DNA of 64,000 nt from Sinotaia quadrata. Taxonomy: Eukaryota; Mollusca; Gastropoda; Architaenioglossa; Viviparidae. The position numbers and the translations under genes are program-made. The stretch covers positions 74,015,571 to 74,079,570 of the forward strand of contig CM054183.1 in assembly GCA_028829895.1 (NCBI GenBank), given 5' to 3'. Shown piece after piece: positions 36,101 through 51,100 of this stretch (its first letter is position 1; each line of letters opens with the position of its first letter). The notes under the pieces were generated by a model. It saw only the letters and a list, made by a program, of their open reading frames with translations, did no database searches and was not told the DNA's origin.

Positions 36101-39100
36101 ACTATGAAATTTGCACAGTCCCGTACGACTTCCTGCGGAGAAAGAGGCAAAATAGGAATGTCTGAAATGCTTCAAAAGTCAAAGGTTCCACCAGTCAAAG
36201 TTCCATCTTTGAATTCCATCTCCAGTCGTACAGTCCATCTACACTGAGAGTTTCAGCTTTATCTTCGACTTAGAGACCTTGGCCCTGATTAACCTTGGTC
36301 TAAGGGCATTGTCACTTGAGTACTGCCAGTCTGCTGTGAGAATCCCAGTTGGTCAAGAAGACAACAGAAAGGGAAGGCAAGGAGTAAATTTCACTGAGCC
36401 AGAACTACTAGGAAAGTGAGAGATACAGAAACGCCACGTTGGTGTTATGCGTGACACAGACGGAAGGTTTGCAACCGGAAGGTGTTTCTGGACCTGAAAA
36501 TGCTATCTAGGAGATGAGTATTGGTGCGCAAAATTCACAAGTAACAAGGTGTTTTCTGCCAAGTGGGGAAGCTTATAAAACGGACGTACTAACAGAGTTA
36601 ATGAGTGACTTATGCATTAAGCACAATGAACTTAACAGCTGATTTTTGTGTAAGAATTCCTTGCATTTGAAATGTTACCCAGGACACTTAGTTAGCAAAG
36701 TGAAATACAACAACTGTGTATGTGTAACCAAGTTCCTGACAAAATGAACTTTCGAACATTCCAGCAAAGAGTGAAATGAAAGACTTTTCCAGGTTTGCTA
36801 ATCTGTAACCAGCATTGTTCACCAGCCGACAATGCCAGGCCGTAGACAGAGGACAGTGATCACAAATACATCAGGTGAATGTGTATTTATGCTTGTGTCA
36901 TATGTCTGTAATGTTCTTTGATTATTGTGATTTCTGATTCTTTTCTCTATAGTCCATTTTATAGTGATTGTAACGTAGATACATTCTTCTTAATTACTTG
37001 AAGTCCTAATAATTGTTCTAGACAAAGTACTGAAACTATTCATTTTTCTGATTGTATAATCTCCTAGTAATTGTTCTAGAGAATTAACACATGATTAATG
37101 TTCCTAATTAATAAGTTTAGTGTGATAAGCTTTTTTTGTTTTGAGAGATCTGTGAATCTCTTAACATCTCGCCTTGAGATGTAATTCAATTGTTATTCTA
37201 TCTGTAAAATTGATTTATTATTGTTTTCTTTTCTTTTAATAAATTGTTATTATTTTACCTATCCACTCTCGTTATTTCTAAAGAGGGGTAAATGTATAGA
37301 TGACGGTGGGGGCTCTGCCAATGATGTAATAACGACGACAAAGATAGTCTAAAAACACATTTCTTAGGATAGGCCCATCATTGAATTGGGAGGTAATGTG
37401 AGGGCAAGAACGACTCTTAGACGGATGAGATAGTTCAGCTAGGGCCGGTTATCCTGGACACGCAACACTTGGGGAAGGAAGTAATTAGTGACGTACCCCA
37501 GGTTCTGACTTAGTCACTCCCAGACCGCGAAAGACAAAGACCCTGTCATGGCTATAGTGTATGATTGCATGAGCGGATCAATTGAATGTGGAGAAATAAT
37601 TATTAAAATATGAATTCTGTCACACATTAAGCAATCAGAGACACCATACCCATTCACAGTTAGCTTTTTGTAAAAATGAACTACATTGTACACCCTGCAT
37701 GTTTTTTGTGATTTTGTGAGCAGTCTTTGTGTTTGCAATGTTGGAGATTATAATGAAAGGTTTGTTCATTTTTATAGTATAGATGTACTGGTAAATCTCT
37801 GCTGTTAGTTGGTGCACATAAGCCTTTTGTTGTTAGCAAACATGTACAGTGTACGTACATTTTTATAGCATGCCGATCGGATCATTAAACAAATCGTGGC
37901 AATGCTGTTGTGTAAAAAATCATCAAAAACATGCAGGTACATTCTCATTTATTAATGCATATAATGTACATAAAGAAATTTCAAGCACATTACAGTACTG
38001 TAATACATTGCCACCATATTTGTTTTCGGTTATCTCGATGCTTTTTGGCAAATCCCTAGGCTGGTGACATAACCGGGTTCAACTGTATTGTGTATTCTGA
38101 ATTTGTTGTTTTATCATCACTCATTGTTTAGTAGTTACCACTGTTCCTAGAGAGAGAGTGTTTATGATGGATGATTTATAGTTGCTGCATTAGATAGACC
38201 CCCATAAAATTATTTTGTATTCATCAAAGATAAATATCTTGTCTGCTTTCGTTTTGAGAGGGGGTGAGTGCGTTGTTTGCATTTGTCTCTGTCCTGTATC
38301 ATCCTGTATTAACTTTACACACTTTTAATTTATTATGCATTCTCACATGCAAACACAACCAGTAAATGTAACCCTTGCATGCGCAATAAAAAGAGCCAGA
38401 CATCAATGGTGGTGTGGCGACGAACATCTGTCCAGGTCCTATGTTGTACTGGTAAACACTGAACTACCACACTTTCATCAGTGGTTTGGTGACAGTATAG
38501 TTGTTAGTTGTGATCTAATGTCATTTGGTTATCTGAGATGTATTAATCAAACTGATGTTTAAAAATGTACACTGATAGAGGATCAGGGACAGATCATGTT
38601 GCCTTATGATGTCTAAGTTGCCTGATACAAGTTTATGAGAAGCAGTAGCAGAAAAGAAAAAATCATTATTGCTCTTTATGCTGTCTAATCTATATGTGGC
38701 CTAGTTTGTGGGTTGATATGCATTCAGACTAATTTCATGAAATGAAATTCTAAAAGTTTGACATAAATGGATCATTAGGACATTCATAGGAATATTGATA
38801 TCTCCTAGAATCATTAGACAGCTACTCTTGGCATTACAGAATTCAAAAGCAAGAAATTGTTCTAGAAACTGAGGATCTGTTAGTTTATTTTTATGACTAA
38901 ATGGAAGATGGTAAAAGCAAAAGATGACTAATCTGTATTGAAGTGTTAGAGTTGATTGAACTAGTTCCAAAATATGATCAAAATTGAAGATTGTTGGAAA
39001 TGTGAGAAGATGATTTACCTGGCAATAACAACTGTAACCTCTTAATTTAGGATATTTTTGTAGCCAATCATACACAGCACCTCCATTTTGAAGGCAAGAA

Positions 39101-42100
39101 ATAAAGGTCATTGATATATACTTTGTACAGTTTATTACAAAGAAATTGTTCCATCTGATTTTTTTTTTTCTGTTTTTTTTTTTTTTTTTTTTTTTTTTGT
39201 TGTAAAAAACAAAATACTGTATGCACCCACAAATACAAACATACAAACTAGTATATGTTCTAATGAAGGCTATTTAGCTGAAATGTAATTGTTTTTGTAT
39301 AGTATAACTTTAAAGTCTTTTAAATTTTCTTGTTTGGTTGAAGTTATTATAGATTCCTTTATTTGTTTGTTTATTTAATAAAACAAACAAGAAATAAATT
39401 GTTTTGTAATTCCTCTTATAAAAAGAACACTTATTTTTACTCAGGTATCTGTGGAAAACCTTGTCTTGCTGATGTTGGAGGGCCACCTTACCTTTTGCCT
39501 CTACCACAGAAAGATAAGGTGGGCCCTAATAAACAAGTAAAGTTTATGAAATTCAGAAAGTATATAAAAGCATAGACAATAAAGCATCTGTCATACTTAG
39601 TATGAAATTCTTAATCCACATTATTAATGATTAATGACAGAAAACCTGTTTATATCTTTAACATTCCCATAATCCCAATTAGCAAAAAAGTAATATTCAT
39701 GAAAACATTGATTAATTATTGTTTACAAATCTGGGTATTCTGCATGGTAAATTCATTTTAATTTATAATTCATATATGACTAGAGATTATATTGAAATGC
39801 TGAACCTTTAGGAAGAAATAAAATTTAAAAAATTAAATATTTTAAATTAATAAAATATTAGTGCAGCGTATACAGTTAATCAGTGTTATGCATCACAATC
39901 ACCCCTCTCACACCCTTCAAGTCAGGGTTGCAACACAAGATTGGCAAAGAGAACAAATACAAAGTTATATTTCACAACACATGATTGGACATCACCTGAC
40001 CAAACAATAAATACAATTACATCTCACAACACGACAAGTTTCGACTTCACCTGACATGACAATAAATATAATATAACACAAGATTGGACTTCAACTGCAG
40101 TCCACAGATGTAAACTATTTTCTCATCTTGATTTTCATTATAAACTTGCCACCCATTGCTGAATTCAGTGCCAGAAAATGACAACATCCTGAAGTTGTGA
40201 GAGTACTGTCCTAAATGGTGAAAATGTGCAAGATCACATCAACATCAAGATGCCCAATAGAAACTGCTGCCAATATCATCTCAAGCACAAGTCTGCAGAG
40301 ATATGATTTTTGGTTGCGCTCAGTGTAACATTAATTTATGGAAGAAATGTCATGCCCCATACCATCAGTAAACTGTAAAGTGTTAATACACTAACAGATA
40401 TCAATCCCACTTACCTGCCCTGAAAGTAAAGAGGTTTTGTTTGTTTTGCAAGCATTTGTTTTGTTTTACAAGCAGTCACAATATTATAGTAATTACATTT
40501 GCAGCAATGTATGTAATCAAATGCAGCAACAAGAAAATACAAATGTCTTTTATTTATTTATAGCTTAGATCCAAATTAAGTGTAAGTATATGTTTCTGTT
40601 TTTTTATTTTCTTTAACACAGCCACGCTCCTCTAGATTGTTTGTGTTGTATTTAAATGTATGTTTGTTCTTGAATGTGTAAAGTTAATTAGTTTCGTCAT
40701 CAAAGCAACAAATCCACAATTTTGGGGTGAGTACAAAATTTTTCAAATATATTTTATTCAGATTTTACTAAGGAATAAAAATATTTTTATTCCTTCTTAT
40801 CGGTTTTTAGATTAAAAAATATATATATAATTAGTTTTCTATTTCATCGAAGCAAAATATTTTTTAATTGATTTTTGAATGATAAAATCATTTTCGAGTA
40901 ATTTCTATTACTATTATAAATTGATTAGGACTTGTTTTGTGGGTGATATAACAGTTCAAAAATGATAATCCACTTTTGCTCTCATTTCATAAAACCATAC
41001 TGTAGGTTGTAAGATCTAAGCAAATTGACTGGTCAATAGGAAGCTGCTTTGATCTGAATGAGCGTCATTGAGAAAGCTGCTCTATCAATGATGGCTGTCA
41101 GGGAAAGAGTTAATCCCTAATCAGTCCATTTTATATTAAAACTTGTAACCAATTAAAAACAAACAATCAAATAAACATGACTTTAAAACATCTGTGCTTA
41201 TTAAAAAGTTGGCAGAAATCAGCTATTCTGCTATTTTTGCTTGATAGCTCAAAATAATTAAATTCAGAGCTCTGACCTCATGCACACGATGTTGAAGGAA
41301 TCCTTATGTTCATTGTTTATGCTTCATTTCTTTAGAGTAATTTTCATCTTTCAACATATATTTTCACACTTTGTCTAAGAAGTGAGATTTATAGCAAATC
41401 TATGATTGAAAGAAGGCAATGTTCTGTTTCTTTATGTTTTAAATTTGCAGTACTAAGAAGTACAGTCATGTAAATAAATATTCATTATAGCAAAATGACA
41501 TTACAACACTAGTGTCAAAAGAGTAATGCCTAACTAAAATTCAAACATAATCTCTGTTACGTGTTTTTAAAATCTAAAATCATAACTGATAAAATAAACA
41601 ACTAAAGTGCACTGATCAGTTTCTAATCAACAAAGTAGTAATATAATGTTATCAGCAGTACTAAGTCAGTAGAATTTGCACAGATTTCATAGTAAATATT
41701 AATGTAGTTACAATGTGCAATATGTAAAATACACTTGTACTTTGTATCCATCGTCATTAATTTACAGAAAAAATTAAAATGATGTACTCTATTGAATGGA
41801 AAGTTTGAGGAAGATTTTTTTTTAATAAGTCACTAATATTTAATACTGTCTGGCAGTACAGATTATTTCTTTATTTGTGATTTGCACTTGTAAACAGAGA
41901 GCCTTTACTAAAATATAAACATTATGGATATTGTTTTTTGCATATTAATATTGTACTTCTATTAAACTTTAAAGCCATACAAAAATAAAATGAATTCATT
42001 ATCTTAAAAGTTTTTATAACAAGAAACTTGAGCATAACTTTAATTGTTAATAGCATAGTAGGACTGAAACCAATTATCTGTTCCTGACTGAAAAGAATCT

Positions 42101-45100
42101 TCTATGTATTATAATCCTTAATTTCTATAAACAAATATAATTATTGGGCAATATTGTTATGTAATTTAAAGTTGTGCATAATACTTATTCATTAATTTTA
42201 TATTATTGTAAATGTTATTATTTTCATAGTTATTTTCTTTTAAAATATTATAATTTGTGTATTGATAGATTTATTTATAGATTTTATTAAATTGTAATTT
42301 GAATATTATTAATATTTATTTGTATCTCTCCACAAAATATCAGTGTATGCATTGTATCAAATTGATAATAAACACATCATAAGGAATATGACCATACTAA
42401 AAATATAAACATTGCTTTAATTAAAGAAAATTAGATGTTCATAGAGTGATGTGACACCTCTCTAGACTCTTTACTCACTAAGGTTATTATTTATTAATTA
42501 ATAACACATAACTAATTGCAAATGATCGAGAATCTTAATTTATAGTTATTAATAATTCTCCCACCAGACCAATATGTCTCTCATTTGGTGGATTATAAGG
42601 GTGTTGTAAAACTACTCTTTACACAATAATAAGTTAGATGTTTTATTGTTGCATAATGTTTCTGCAGGTGGAAACTTCTTACTAATAGAGTAATAAAAAT
42701 TTGTCTTTTATGTATATTTAACAGGCACCATCCACCCACTATTACTCTAACATAAAGTTTTAATATATGTGCAACAAGGTTTAATAAATTTATTAAATCA
42801 ACAAAAAGATTTTGAGTACATGTATGTTTAGCCAATCTCTAGAATGATCTAAAAATATATCACTAAATAAATTAAGATAATAATAGAAATTGAATGTCAC
42901 AGTACTACTATTAATACTCCAAAATTATCATATAGGCAATTAAAGGTTCAATTAAGATTTTCCTAAATTAAAACTACTTCTCTAGACCTAATATGTCTGA
43001 ATATGTGAGCTCATTGTTTTATTATTACTGGTCCGGATTTTAACAATTAAACATTTAACATTTTTAGAGGAAAATCATAAACTATCTAAATGCTACATTT
43101 ATATACCATTTCATTTACTTTTTTTTTTAATGATATATAAAACTGACTCATGAATTTATATTTATTGATTTCACAGCTGTACAATGTAGGAGAAATTGCC
43201 AAGTTGGTGGAAATTCCAGGCGCTTTTGTGGTGGGAGCAGGAGCAGGGCCATACAGTTTTGTTGGCGTGAACTCAGAGCTCATCTGCAACATACAGTTTG
43301 CTGAAGGAAATGTCATTCCTGTATGCAACAACACTCATATTGCCAAAGTTGACCCTAAGGTATCTGTCATTTATGATGTTATTAAAGATGCAACAGTTCA
43401 GCATTTTACCAGAAAGTGAACAACTGTTTATTACTAATGTTATTTCAGGCACATTAGTGTATGAGAATATTCATAATGTGCTCAGTTATTAAATGATCTG
43501 TGCACACTAGATTCTAATATACAAATGACTTATCAAGAATACTAATTTCCTAATGGCATTTCAAACTCCCTACATTCAAGTCTATAAATAGTCTGTCAGA
43601 CTCCACAAACATTTACACACATTTATTTGCCAATGTGTGGCAGAGTATATTTGCCTGTCCCTATTTCTAAACTTAATTGTTATATAATTTTTAAATGTCA
43701 ACCTGACGTGACTTTCAGGGCAAGATGATGTTTTTGTATGTACCAGAGTTAAAATAACAACTCAGGTAAAAAATATGCTAGAACTTTCTGATGCAATCCA
43801 AACCAGCTCCAAGTGGATGAGTAGTTTTTCCGACTAACAGTCTCACACTTGTTCATAACAATTTCATCCAATGGGGATAGACTGAAAGTTACTTTGTTGA
43901 AGAAAGTTCTATATTCAAATCACTTTGATTTTGACCTAGCTCAAGTCCAGTCATAAAGGCAATCATTAGTTTATGAAAGGAGTGTGCCTTTGTTTTATAA
44001 CCTTGTATCTGTGGAAATTGAAGTTTGAGTTTGGTCTCAAGAATTCATGAAGATTTTTTTAACATTCCTCATGAACGTGTCCGGTTAGGTTTAACGACTG
44101 TCCTATTTTAGATTCCCAGGTATCAATATTGGTTATTGATTAATCTCTAACAATAGCGACAGCAAGACAGCCTGACCTATCTCCTATGTACAAGTATGCC
44201 AAAGACTCAGGCAATTACACAATGACACATTGCCAGATAAATCAGTTTGACTTGCCCCAAGCTAGCAACATTATCTTCCCCTTTATTTATTAATTAAGAA
44301 TTATAATCTCTTTAGTTCTGCTTGGCCCCCAGCTAGCTTCTCATTTAGTTGGTTACAAACAATTATGTAACAATGGGTAAGATAACAAAATGAAATTTAA
44401 TAACAAATTATAATATGAAGAACATTGTATGTACATGGATAATTAGAGTAAATCTATCCTGCTTAGCCCGAATTGCTAAAGTATACCAAAGGTCCACTTT
44501 GTTCTGTTCATAGTTCATTTCAATCACACTTAACTAGAGTCTCTGAAGAGTTGAAATGCTACCGTCGTCTGCTTGACTATACAATCCTGATGTCACGCAG
44601 CAGTTGTCTTCCGTCCAGTCACTCCCAACATCGGATACAAACTCTGGTGTAGTCTTCAAAAGATCTCCACTCCTTCAGGGTGAATCCCGAGAGTGGTCGT
44701 CAGTTTGGGTTGGCTCCCGAGACCGGCTGTAAATGAATAACATCATTTCTATAGTATCCTATTACAAGGAGCAATCATATGGGCTTGCAGCAGCAGCGAT
44801 AGATTACTCTTTACAAATCTCTACTAGTTAGCTACACACTAACTCAAAATTCCAGTCAATAAAAATACTTAAATGAATAGAATGATTTTACTTTACAATT
44901 GTACAGTTTCTCAACACAATATATATTTAGCAAGTAGTTCACAACGATGAATATTAACAATTATCTATTTCATTGTTAGCGCTCACCAGCTAAAACGATT
45001 TTAATGAGCGTGAACATAGCAAATCACACATGCTTATTTTATCTTGATCATTTCTACAAAATGTATCATTTGCTAACGCCACTTAGCTTCTGTGAGAAAA

Positions 45101-48100
45101 ATACATTAATAATTTAACAATCATTTAACAATCACATAAATATTTTACATAGTATTCTACAAATAAGAAATACAACAATTTAGAGAAGTCAACTATATTT
45201 ACCACTTGTACACACAAGTCAACACAGTCAACCTGGACATGATAGTCTACCCCTGGATATGGGCACTGTGAAGAAATGTGGGCGTCTGAAGAATTTAGTT
45301 CATGCATGCATATAAATGAATGACTCTAGGTCAGTTGGCGGATTAACGCTACGTCATGATACGGAATGCAGGTGACCAAATATGGGCGTCTCGTATCCGG
45401 TTAATGGCCTTTCCTTCACCTCTAAAGCGACCTACATACTACAAACTTGTAAACAGGTATTGCACCATCTAAAAACTTGTAAACAGGTATTACATCATCT
45501 AAGCGCAAGTCAACTAACGGAAATATCTTCTCATAAATTAAATAGATAGTTGATGAACAATTAATAAAATGAAAATAATGTTTCCATAACTCAGCATAAT
45601 TTGCCTAGACTTCCCTGACAATGTGCTTGAATAGTGCACACGAAGATTTTGGAACACTCCTCGTGATATTCTTGATAGTGCAGATGAAGTTTTGGACACT
45701 TCTTCATAGTGTGGTTTGTGAGCACATCGAAGATTCTGGTACAGTTATGTAATGTGCCTTGAAGGGGTGTTGGACCTTCATCTAGTATGAAAGTGACTTG
45801 TGACTTGCAAACTGCATGATTGTGAACACATGCCAGTGACAGCTGCCATCATTGACTATAATTTTCTGTAAAAACTCCACTCTCATTTCTATGATGAAAC
45901 TATATATGTGAACTTGATTATATATATATATAGACTGCTGATGTCTATACCAGGATAAAGTAAATAAGTGTCAAACGTTTAATCAAACATTGTTGTGAAA
46001 TGATGTCAATGCTCTTTTGATTATATTCACGTTTTATATTTGATTGTTGATCTAATAAATTTATTAACCATCTTGCATATATATCAAAGCCTTATGTTGG
46101 AGTAATAGCAGGTGGATGGGTGCTCATTAAATATAAATAAAAGATGGATTTTTATTTCTCTTTTAGTAAGAAGTTTCCACCTGCAAAAACATTATGCGAC
46201 AGTAAAACATTTATCTTATTACTGTGTAAAGAGTAAAGTTTTATGATACCCTTATGCCAAGTGAAAGACATATTGGTCTGGTGGAAAAATTATTAATAAC
46301 TATAAATTAAGATTTTCGATCACTTGTAATTAGTTATGTGTTATTAATTAATAAATAATAACCGTAAGAAGTGAATGGTGCCCAAAGGTGTCATTAAATG
46401 AACTCTCAGATTCTTTGCACAGTAGACCTTAAATGATTGCCACACTAATTTACAAATGACCTCTAACACTCTATACACAATAGACCATAAATGACTGCCA
46501 CACTAATTTACAAATGACCTCTAACACTCTATACACAATAGACCATAAATGACTGCCACACTAATTTACAAATGACCTCTAACACTCTATACACAATAGA
46601 CCATAAATGACTGCCACACTAATTTACAAATGACCTCTAACACTCTATACACAAAAGACCATAAATGACTGCCACACTAATTTACAAATGACCTCTAACA
46701 CTCTATACACAATAGACCATAAATGACTGCCACACTAATTTACAAATGACCTCTAACACTCTATACACAATAGACCATAAATGACTGCCACACTAATTTA
46801 CAAATGACCTGACAGACTCTTGAGTACTCTAATTTTCACATGATCTGTCAATTTCCATACATTAAATCTATAAATGATCATATGATTCTGACCTCTGATT
46901 CTGTTAAAAAATTTTAGTTAAATGTAGTAGACATGAAATTTGTATTTATTTAAAATATTGTACAGTATTTTACAGATTAATTAATGTTTTGTTTGAATAG
47001 AGACCCTGAATTAATTTAAAATGTAGTAGATGTGTTTTTAGATAAATTACTGCCTGTATTACTGAACTAATCAAAGCAATTCATTTGATAAATACTTAAT
47101 CACTTAGTAGTTAAAATTAATGCTGTCACTATTTTAATTATTGAGCAGTTAAAAGTATTCAACCAATTAATATTTTATTATTGGACAATTGAAACCAATA
47201 TACATGATTATTACTGTCATTATTGACAGTATTGTCAATTGAACAATTACAGCAATACATTTAATTACTACTTTAATTATTGAAATTTTAAGTACATGTA
47301 TTAAAATCATTTAGTACTATTTGATGCATATAGGAAGGATGTTGTGTGTTGGAGCCTCTATCTGACACCCAAGATTTCAACCTTATGGGTAACTTCCTTT
47401 GCTGTGAGGGTAAATCAGGCAAGGTTTGTATACATAGTAAAATTCAAAATTTCTAAAATTTAATCAAGAATTTGCTTATCCTAATGTATTTTTAAATTTA
47501 AATTAGTTTTTGTTATTTATTTTACTATTTATCCTTCTTTATTTTTCCCAGTCAAGCATTAGTGGACAGTTTAAACAATTTTTTAAAAAATGTTTCTTTC
47601 TAATAATTATAGTTATACTACACATTAGGAACGATGTGCATAGTCATTGAATCGCAGTGTGTCAGCATTTGTAGGGATATAAATAATACTTTGTACTATT
47701 TCAGATTATGCTGTAAAAATTCATGATCATTTACATAATGATTTCACTGTAGGGTTGTTTAATGGGAAGATTTTAAGGTCTGGGTTGTTTTTTTCTCCAT
47801 GAATAGATATCAGTTTGCAGTTTGGAATGTTAGTAATTATACTTTCTTATCAAACTAGATTTATTTATTTGCAAGTAGAAATTATATCTGTACTCATCCT
47901 GGATGGCATTTAAATTGCAAAGTAAAGGCATTTGGAAAACTATTGCCCATTGAAGATTAAAAATAAATTAAGACAAACTGAAGAAACTGGTTTCATATCA
48001 CTGACAGTTATAAGATTTCAGGCCCATTTTGAGGTCCAGCTTGGACACTTCGGCATTATCATCTTTTTTCCTATAATTTTATTTAGTGGTTTTGAACAAT

Positions 48101-51100
48101 TCCATAACAACTTAATATCTAGTACACAATATAAAACAAATATTTCTTCATTATAAAACAAACATTTCTTCATTAAAAAATCAAGGGTGATTTGTTCCCA
48201 CTTCAATTTGAGACATTGCCAATGTCTATCCATTATAAAAAACCCTAAAAGTAGCTTAAAGGAGAATTAAATTAGTTCTGACCATTTCTTTAAGGAGAGT
48301 ACGATTCATGTGCCAAACAAGAGAGCTCACTCTGTCTTTTAGCAATTTAGCAACACTTGATAGTTGGCAATTTTCTGTCAGGTCAAGCAGACAAGTTTTC
48401 TATTTTCAGTCATCCACATAATAAATTGCATTGAAATTGACTGAGAAGGTGGTTTTTCTCAGATAGAATCCACTATCTAAGGTGACAGTATTTAATAGTG
48501 TTATTCACAATACAGGTTAATTTATATAATTTTAAGTGCTATTCACTGTCCTGTGGAATTATTGTGATATGTAAATCAAGTGCTATTCACTATCTTGGGA
48601 ATTAATGATTTATAAATTCAAATGTTATTTGTTATTCTGTGGATTATTGTGATGTGTAAACACATGTGCTAGTCACTATCCTGTGGCTTTATTGTGATAT
48701 GCAAATTAAAGTGCTATTCGCAGTCTTAGGAATTATTGTAATATGTAAATTCAAATACTATTCACTTTCTCGTATATTTAAATCATTCCCTGACATAAGC
48801 ACTCCCCACCTCCACCCTTTTGTATAGACTTAAGTGCCTGGCAGCAGCCCCACTTTACTAATAATGCAAGCACATCAGAGCTCATCTATTGACTAAAGCA
48901 GACAGATTTTTTTTACATAATGCCAAATTGAGGCTGATTTTGAAGCCATTCAGAACTTAGTTCATTTTTAAATCAGTTTATGATGTCAATATTCATTACA
49001 AATTTTCTATTTAAAAAAAAAAAGCTTTTATCCAACTGGCTGTGAGTTAATCAAAGCTAATGGTAGCGAAATTTCATAGCAATTCTGAGTCAAGTGATGT
49101 TAGCTGTTCAGTCCCAATGATTTTTTTCATCAGTCCAGTGATATTGTTTTTAATGACAGCAGTAGAAGCCAGTTTGACTCCAACATTGAAATAGATCTTT
49201 GTCCACTGATAATGAGTGGATAGCACATCTTCATACAACATTTATTGTCAATGATTTTAGTGCAGCTGGTACAGGAACTGTTTCCTGATGGATTTGATGT
49301 AATGACTTCAAGGGCATTGGATTATTTTTTTAAATTATTATTTCCTGAAGTGCTATTGGTAGAAATCATTTATAACACCAACAAGTATGCTGTATTTTGG
49401 CAAATGACTGTACATATGCCAACTATGAGCAGACAACACTAACAGAGATTAAAGCACATATTGTATGCAATATTTGATGGGCAAGTCTCACCAGAGACTG
49501 ATCTCTACTTGGTTACCAGATCCTTTTATCAGCAATGTTGGCATAAAATCAATCTTTGCCAGAAATCATTTATTAGCCTGACTTCAGTGACAGCTGGGCA
49601 GAGCCAGCCAGTGGAGACCTGAACTTTCGATACGTATATGAAGTGAAAGGAATGATGGATACTTTGGCAACTACATTTATACCTGGGTGTCATTTGGATT
49701 TAGCAAATCAATGATTCATTTTATCGGGTGTCTTTGCATATATACAAGCCATCGAAACCAGTCAAGCATGTTTTAAAAGTTTGGATGCTTTGTGACAGTG
49801 ACACTACATAATTGTGCAAGTTTAAAATTTACCTTGGCCATGAAGACCCCAGACCAATATTTAATGGACTTGATCATTGTATGTTGTCACAAAGCTGTCA
49901 GCAGAACTAGAATTCACACAATTGTTTTTTCAATAATTTTTCTTTTACATCTCTCAGACTAATGGAAGATTTGCTCGAGAGAGGGCTGTATGCCTGGGAC
50001 TGTAAGATGGCAGAGGAAAGATTTTCCACAAAATTTGAAATGAGTGCCAAATCTATAGTGAGGTGAAAGCAGAATTCTGAGGAAGGGAAACAGTAATCTG
50101 ACTGCAGGATAAAAAAACCAAATGTCCATTATGCCAACTTTCAGTGGCCCAACCCCCATGCAATAAACTTACCTACACATTGGACCCAATGGTGCTCGTC
50201 AACCTGTTCTCAATGAATAGGGTGAACATTCATGACCAAAAGAGAATGAAATTTGACTGGGATTGCAAAAAGGCCTGGAAATACATTTTGGGGTTTCTAG
50301 TAAATCCTGCCATCACCAATGCTTTCATACTTTATGACCATACTTTAACTGCAATCCACCAATGCAAATAATTTTCTCATCTTGATTTTCATCATGCACT
50401 TGCCATACAGCTCATTACTGGGTTCAGTGCTAGAAAAAATGACATTCTGAGGTTGTGAGAGCACTAGTGTTCTCTATCCTGTGACTGTGAGAATGTGTGA
50501 GTTCATGTTAGCATCAAGATGCCCAAGAGAAACTTGAAACTTCTGCCATTATCATCTCAAGCAACAATTTCTCAAGGATACAATTTTTGGTTATGCTCAG
50601 TATAACAAGTTTATGCAATGAATGTCATGCCTCACATTAATAATAAACTGTAAAGTGTTACCCATCCCTAAAGTACAGGTGTTTTGTTTGTTTTTGCAAA
50701 ACATGTTTGTTTGTTTTACTAACATTCACACCATTATAATAATTATAATTATATTTACAGCAGTGTAAGAAGTTAATGCAACAACAAAAACTGGAACATC
50801 TCTTTATAAGCTTATGTGATGGGGTATGGGTGTAGTGTAGAGGGTAACCACAGGGTGTACAACTATGAAGATGATGATGAACAGTATACATGCTTGATAT
50901 CACAGAAATCGGGCAGTGGACTCGCCAGTGATAAATTATGTTTTAGGTGGGGGTGGGGCCTTTAGTCATGCGAGATCTTTCCTGTCTTATTTCGATTGTC
51001 TGACCATGGCCGCTCAACCCTTGTGTAATTACAGTTAATGTTTTCTAAATACTAGTTTGAAAAACACAACTAACAAACTCACACCACATTTCATCATAGC

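Larger units (their letters stand above)
28055..39444 (+). other. C11orf54 intron 2 (11.4 kb)
   Basis: The largest intron and the densest in insertions: minisatellite at 28858, LTR-like direct-repeat pair at 29652/32171 with nested MITE, dispersed repeat at 33661, pogo/Tigger-like element at 35342-38085, LINE relic at 38701. 34000-35340 shows a purine-rich tract (34310-34600) but nothing I can name. Confidence 0.6.
39519..43176 (+). other. C11orf54 intron 3 (3.7 kb)
   Basis: Holds the piggyBac C-terminal fragment (40085-40515), a dispersed repeat (42160-42430) and the left arm of an inverted pair (42447-42815). 40520-42150 shows nothing recognisable. Confidence 0.6.
43360..47333 (+). other. 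C11orf54 intron 4 (4.0 kb)
   Basis: Holds an LTR-like block (44090-45430), a two-unit tandem repeat (45442), the right inverted arm (46029-46400) and a 58-bp minisatellite (46424-46810). Confidence 0.6.

Noticed and set aside
42447..46400. A single 4-kb transposon with 370-bp TIRs
   Set aside because: A conserved host exon (43177-43359) lies between the arms, so they cannot be the ends of one inserted element.
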